8,629 nt of DNA from Bacteroidota bacterium (GTDB lineage Bacteria > Bacteroidota > Bacteroidia > Flavobacteriales > Flavobacteriaceae). How positions within the stretch are numbered: the stretch's first letter is position 1; every line of letters starts with the position of its first letter. Shown here piece after piece: positions 6,174 to 8,629 of this stretch. The stretch covers positions 1-8,629 of the forward strand of contig SMXJ01000143.1 of NCBI GenBank assembly GCA_004356305.1, written 5' to 3'. The notes under the pieces are model-generated. The model had not been told where the DNA came from. It was given only the letters and a program-made list of their open reading frames with translations, and searched no databases. The translations under genes were made by a program, and so were the position numbers.

Positions 6174-7412
6174 CTAAAATTCATATATGGTAACGCCACT
6201 GCGTAGCTTGGGTTCAATATAAGTACTTTTGGGTGGCATCGTTAGGCCTTCATCTGAAATTTTCTTCATTTCGTCAATCGTAATAGGCATTAATCCAAAT
6301 CCGACTTTAAAATCTCCCGAATCCACCAAAGACTTGACATATACGAGATCTTTCTTTCCGTTGGAATAATTGATGCGTTGGTCGCTACGGACGTCTTCAA
6401 TTTCCAAAATGGGTTTTAAAATTGTCGAATATAAGATCTGGGTGTCCAAAGCATCCAGTGCACTATTAAAATTGTACAAATTCATCCGAAGGTATAAAGA
6501 ATAAAATTCCCCATCGAGATACATGCTAAAATGATGCTTTTTTGAAGGTTTATAATAGGATTGTCCTCTGTTTTCAATACGATAAAAGGTATCGAGCTTT
6601 ATCAAAAAATCCTCCTTACTCAATCCATTCAAGTCTTTGATCAGGCGATTGAATTCGTAGATCTTCAACTCACTTTCGGGAATGAGGTAGCTCATAAAAA
6701 AATTATAAGGTTCCTCTCCCGTATGTTCCTCATTTTCGGATTTATAATCCTGTGCCAATAGATACGAAGAAGCCGTGCGATGGTGTCCATCTGCAATATA
6801 GATGGAGCCCATTTCGGTAAAGAGCTTTTTAATTGCCGAAATAATTTTGCCATCGCTCACATTCCATAAATAATGGGTATCGCGGTAGGTAGTTGTAAAT
6901 TCGTATTCCGAACGACTCCGCATAACATCTTCTATCAAATTTTTAAGTTCAGGATTGTCCGGGTAGGTGAGAAGGACGGCTTCGGCGTTAAAACCGACAG
7001 TTTTCAAGTAATCTTTGAATAATGTTTCTCTATATTCGATGGTGTCTTCATGTTTCTTGATAACGTTATTTTCATAGTCTTTGACACTAGCAGCGGCAAC
7101 AATTCCGTGGAATATCAAGCCATCACGATTTACGATTTTGTATATATAATAACAGGGTGATGGATCCTGTAAAAAAACAGCCTCTTCTTTAAACTCTTGA
7201 TATCGATTGCGAACCATTGTATATCGTTCCTTTCCGGAGATCGTTTTATGATACTTAAATCCCGGATTGATAATTTGCAAAAATGAAAACGGATTATCAC
7301 GCAAGCGAGCCTCCTGTTCATCTGCAGAATAACTATGATAGGATCGTGAAGCGACCAGGCTCACTTTATCACGAGTGGGCCTAACGGCTCTGAATGGAAT
7401 GATCTTCGCCAA
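6174..7412 (-). CDS. DUF1015 family protein
   Basis: This is a 412-aa cytoplasmic protein of the widespread DUF1015 family, for which I know no proven biochemical function. Family signatures are the N-terminal IIPFRAVRP (4-12), KKHEDT (119-124), the central IADGHHRTASSYL (206-218) and the C-terminal MPPKSTYIEPKLRSG (392-406). No signal peptide or membrane helix is visible. The DGHHR box resembles the DGQHR box of DndB and motifs of the ParB/sulfiredoxin fold, which also includes free-serine kinases such as SerK. In Bacteroidota this family often sits near serA and serC, so a link to serine metabolism is possible, but this is inference. The start is TTG (7412-7410), two nt after the stop of the dehydrogenase gene. 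An ATT one codon earlier is a less likely alternative, and the first internal Met is at residue 66. yggS follows after 3 nt. Confidence 0.93.
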   Translation of the reverse strand: MAKIIPFRAVRPTRDKVSLVASRSYHSYSADEQEARLRDNPFSFLQIINPGFKYHKTISGKERYTMVRNRYQEFKEEAVFLQDPSPCYYIYKIVNRDGLIFHGIVAAASVKDYENNVIKKHEDTIEYRETLFKDYLKTVGFNAEAVLLTYPDNPELKNLIEDVMRSRSEYEFTTTYRDTHYLWNVSDGKIISAIKKLFTEMGSIYIADGHHRTASSYLLAQDYKSENEEHTGEEPYNFFMSYLIPESELKIYEFNRLIKDLNGLSKEDFLIKLDTFYRIENRGQSYYKPSKKHHFSMYLDGEFYSLYLRMNLYNFNSALDALDTQILYSTILKPILEIEDVRSDQRINYSNGKKDLVYVKSLVDSGDFKVGFGLMPITIDEMKKISDEGLTMPPKSTYIEPKLRSGVTIYEF

Positions 7413-7414
7413 AA

Positions 7415-8302
7415 TTAATTAAATTGTTTAGCAACCGTTTCGGCCTTCCTGTTTTCTGAATAATCATAAAATCCCTCTCCGCTTTTCGATCCTAGTTTTC
7501 CGGCCATCACCATATTCACCAATAACGGGCAAGGCGCATATTTTGGATTCTTATAACCATCATGCATCACATTCATGATGGATAGACAGATGTCCAGGCC
7601 AATAAAATCGGCCAATGCCAACGGTCCCATGGGATGAGCCATACCCAGCATCATCACCGTATCGATTTCTTTCACTCCTGCAACCCCATTGTAGAGGGTT
7701 TCAATGGCTTCATTGATCATGGGCATTAGGATGCGGTTGGCGACAAAACCGGGATAGTCATTGACCTCAACAGGAACTTTATTCAATTTCTTGGAGATTT
7801 CGGCTACGGCCTGATAGGTTTCATCACTGGTATTATATCCTTTAATGAGCTCTATCAATTTCATAATGGGTACCGGATTCATAAAGTGCATTCCAATGAC
7901 CATATTGGGTCGAGAGGTCACCGACGCAATTTGAGTGATGGAAATTGACGAAGTATTGCTCGCTAAAATAGTGTCGTCCGGGCAAAATTTATCCAGATCT
8001 TTGAATATCTTCAGTTTGAGATCAACATTTTCGGTGGCGGCTTCCACCACCAGACTTGCGTATTCCACCCCTTCTTCCATACCGGTAAAGGTGGTGATAT
8101 TGGCGAGTGTTTTATTTTTATCCTCTTCGGAAATCCGCTCTTTGGCAACCATTCTATCCAGATTTTTGGTGATGGTGGACATTCCTTTGTCCAGGACAGC
8201 TTGAGAGATATCGATGAGTTGCACTTTATAATCAAATTGAGCAAAGGTATGGGCAATTCCGTTACCCATAGTTCCGGCTCCGATCACAGCTACATTCTTC
8301 AT
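7415..8302 (-). CDS. 3-hydroxybutyryl-CoA dehydrogenase
   Basis: This NAD(P)-dependent enzyme interconverts 3-hydroxybutyryl-CoA (or a similar short 3-hydroxyacyl-CoA) and acetoacetyl-CoA in fatty acid or butyrate-type metabolism. It has 295 aa, a normal length for the single-function Hbd/PaaH type. The Rossmann domain has GAGTMG (8-13) and an acidic D31 after strand beta 2, which favours NAD. The active site is complete: S118 in SNTSSIS, H139 in GMHFMNP, E151 in KLIELI and N189 in NDYPGFVANR, with the same mutual spacing as in human HADH. The C-terminal helical domain has GMAHPMGPLALADFIGLD. The start is ATG (8302-8300), directly after the 7-bp repeat spacer. DUF1015 begins 2 nt after the stop. 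It could be called hbd or paaH; physiological direction and chain length cannot be told. Confidence 0.95.
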   Translation of the reverse strand: MKNVAVIGAGTMGNGIAHTFAQFDYKVQLIDISQAVLDKGMSTITKNLDRMVAKERISEEDKNKTLANITTFTGMEEGVEYASLVVEAATENVDLKLKIFKDLDKFCPDDTILASNTSSISITQIASVTSRPNMVIGMHFMNPVPIMKLIELIKGYNTSDETYQAVAEISKKLNKVPVEVNDYPGFVANRILMPMINEAIETLYNGVAGVKEIDTVMMLGMAHPMGPLALADFIGLDICLSIMNVMHDGYKNPKYAPCPLLVNMVMAGKLGSKSGEGFYDYSENRKAETVAKQFN

Positions 8303-8304
8303 AT

Positions 8305-8357
8305 TTAGATTTTAGATGTTAGTAATAAGATGTTAGATATTAGAAATAAGATATTAG
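8305..8357. repeat. Degenerate tandem array of a 7-bp unit upstream of the dehydrogenase gene
   Basis: Seven consecutive heptamers begin at 8305, 8312, 8319, 8326, 8333, 8340 and 8347, with a partial eighth (TTAG) at 8354. The consensus is TTAGATN on the + strand. T1, A3 and G4 are invariant in all seven, A5 is present in six, and T2 and T6 in five each. The array fills nearly all of the 56-bp spacer between the oxidoreductase stop and the dehydrogenase ATG. The + strand has no C here, so the leftward transcript has no G and should be unstructured. Confidence 0.8.
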
Positions 8358-8358
8358 C

Positions 8359-8629
8359 CTATTGCATTTTAAAATTTTCAATAACCTGCATGGCGACTTT
8401 CAGTGCATTGGTGCCTTGTTGTAGCGTAACTACCGGGGTTGTATTATTCACAATGGCGTCTGCAAACGTATCGAGTTCGTCTAAGATGGCGTTGTTAACT
8501 TGTATTTCAGGATTATCAAAATAGATCTGTTTTTTTACCCCTTCGGCATTGGTGAGGATCATGGCAAAATCGTCTGGGTCTTTAGGAGCATCCTTCATTT
8601 TTACCACCTCGCATTGCTTTTCTAAAAAA
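8359..8629 (-). CDS. Gfo/Idh/MocA-family oxidoreductase, C-terminal fragment
   Basis: Only the last 89 codons are visible; the frame is open through the right edge, so the start lies outside the window. The GTG at 8607-8605 is an internal Val, preceded in frame by FLEKQCE. The end, with DELDTFADAIVNNT then VVTLQQGTNALKVAMQVIENF, is the typical C-terminal helix region of Gfo/Idh/MocA NAD(P)-dependent sugar or inositol dehydrogenases. The N-terminal Rossmann fold and the catalytic EKP motif are not in the window, so the substrate cannot be judged. The stop (TAG, 8361-8359) is followed by the 7-bp repeat array and then the dehydrogenase gene. Confidence 0.8.
   Translation of the reverse strand, partial: FLEKQCEVVKMKDAPKDPDDFAMILTNAEGVKKQIYFDNPEIQVNNAILDELDTFADAIVNNTTPVVTLQQGTNALKVAMQVIENFKMQ

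Noticed and set aside
8359..8607. A complete small 82-aa protein starting at GTG 8607
   Set aside because: The frame continues to the right edge and the sequence is the C-terminus of a Gfo/Idh/MocA oxidoreductase.

Overview
The window looks like a chromosomal piece of a marine-type Flavobacteriaceae (phylum Bacteroidota). The reasons are moderately AT-rich DNA, absence of clear Shine-Dalgarno sequences, A-rich leaders, and protein sequences typical of that family (RprX/RprY-like kinase and regulator, a DUF1015 protein next to yggS, an exonuclease/GIY-YIG fusion). There are no transposases, phage genes, CRISPR arrays, rRNAs or tRNAs. It reads as a housekeeping region, not a genomic island.

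Layout: positions 1-2093 on the + strand carry a two-component system, namely a sensor histidine kinase (5' end outside the window) and, 3 nt later, an OmpR/PhoB-type response regulator. A 28-bp perfect palindrome with A/T arms then acts as a probable bidirectional terminator, and it doubles as the last codons and stop of the convergent miaA gene. From there to the right edge all genes lie on the minus strand. In transcription order they are a Gfo/Idh/MocA oxidoreductase (partial, right edge), 3-hydroxybutyryl-CoA dehydrogenase, a DUF1015 protein, the PLP-binding protein YggS, a DEDDh exonuclease fused to a GIY-YIG nuclease, a voltage-gated K+ channel with a C-terminal zinc ribbon, and miaA. 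Several junctions are 2-3 nt gaps or a 1-nt overlap, so much of the block is probably cotranscribed.

Four consecutive genes of this block (DUF1015, yggS, the exonuclease, the channel) must use TTG or GTG starts, because in-frame stops lie just upstream and no suitable ATG exists.

The most unusual material is in the two real spacers of the minus-strand block. Positions 8305-8357, upstream of the dehydrogenase, are a degenerate tandem array of a 7-bp unit (TTAGATN on the + strand). Positions 5311-5483, between yggS and the exonuclease, consist of about six 8-bp units (GTTTAnnn) followed by about eighteen degenerate 7-bp units (TCnnnCT). Both spacers are strongly strand-asymmetric: the transcript of one has essentially no G and that of the other is purine-rich and poor in C. 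Their role is unknown; decayed microsatellite and functional leader are both open. The protein-coding genes otherwise belong to known families.
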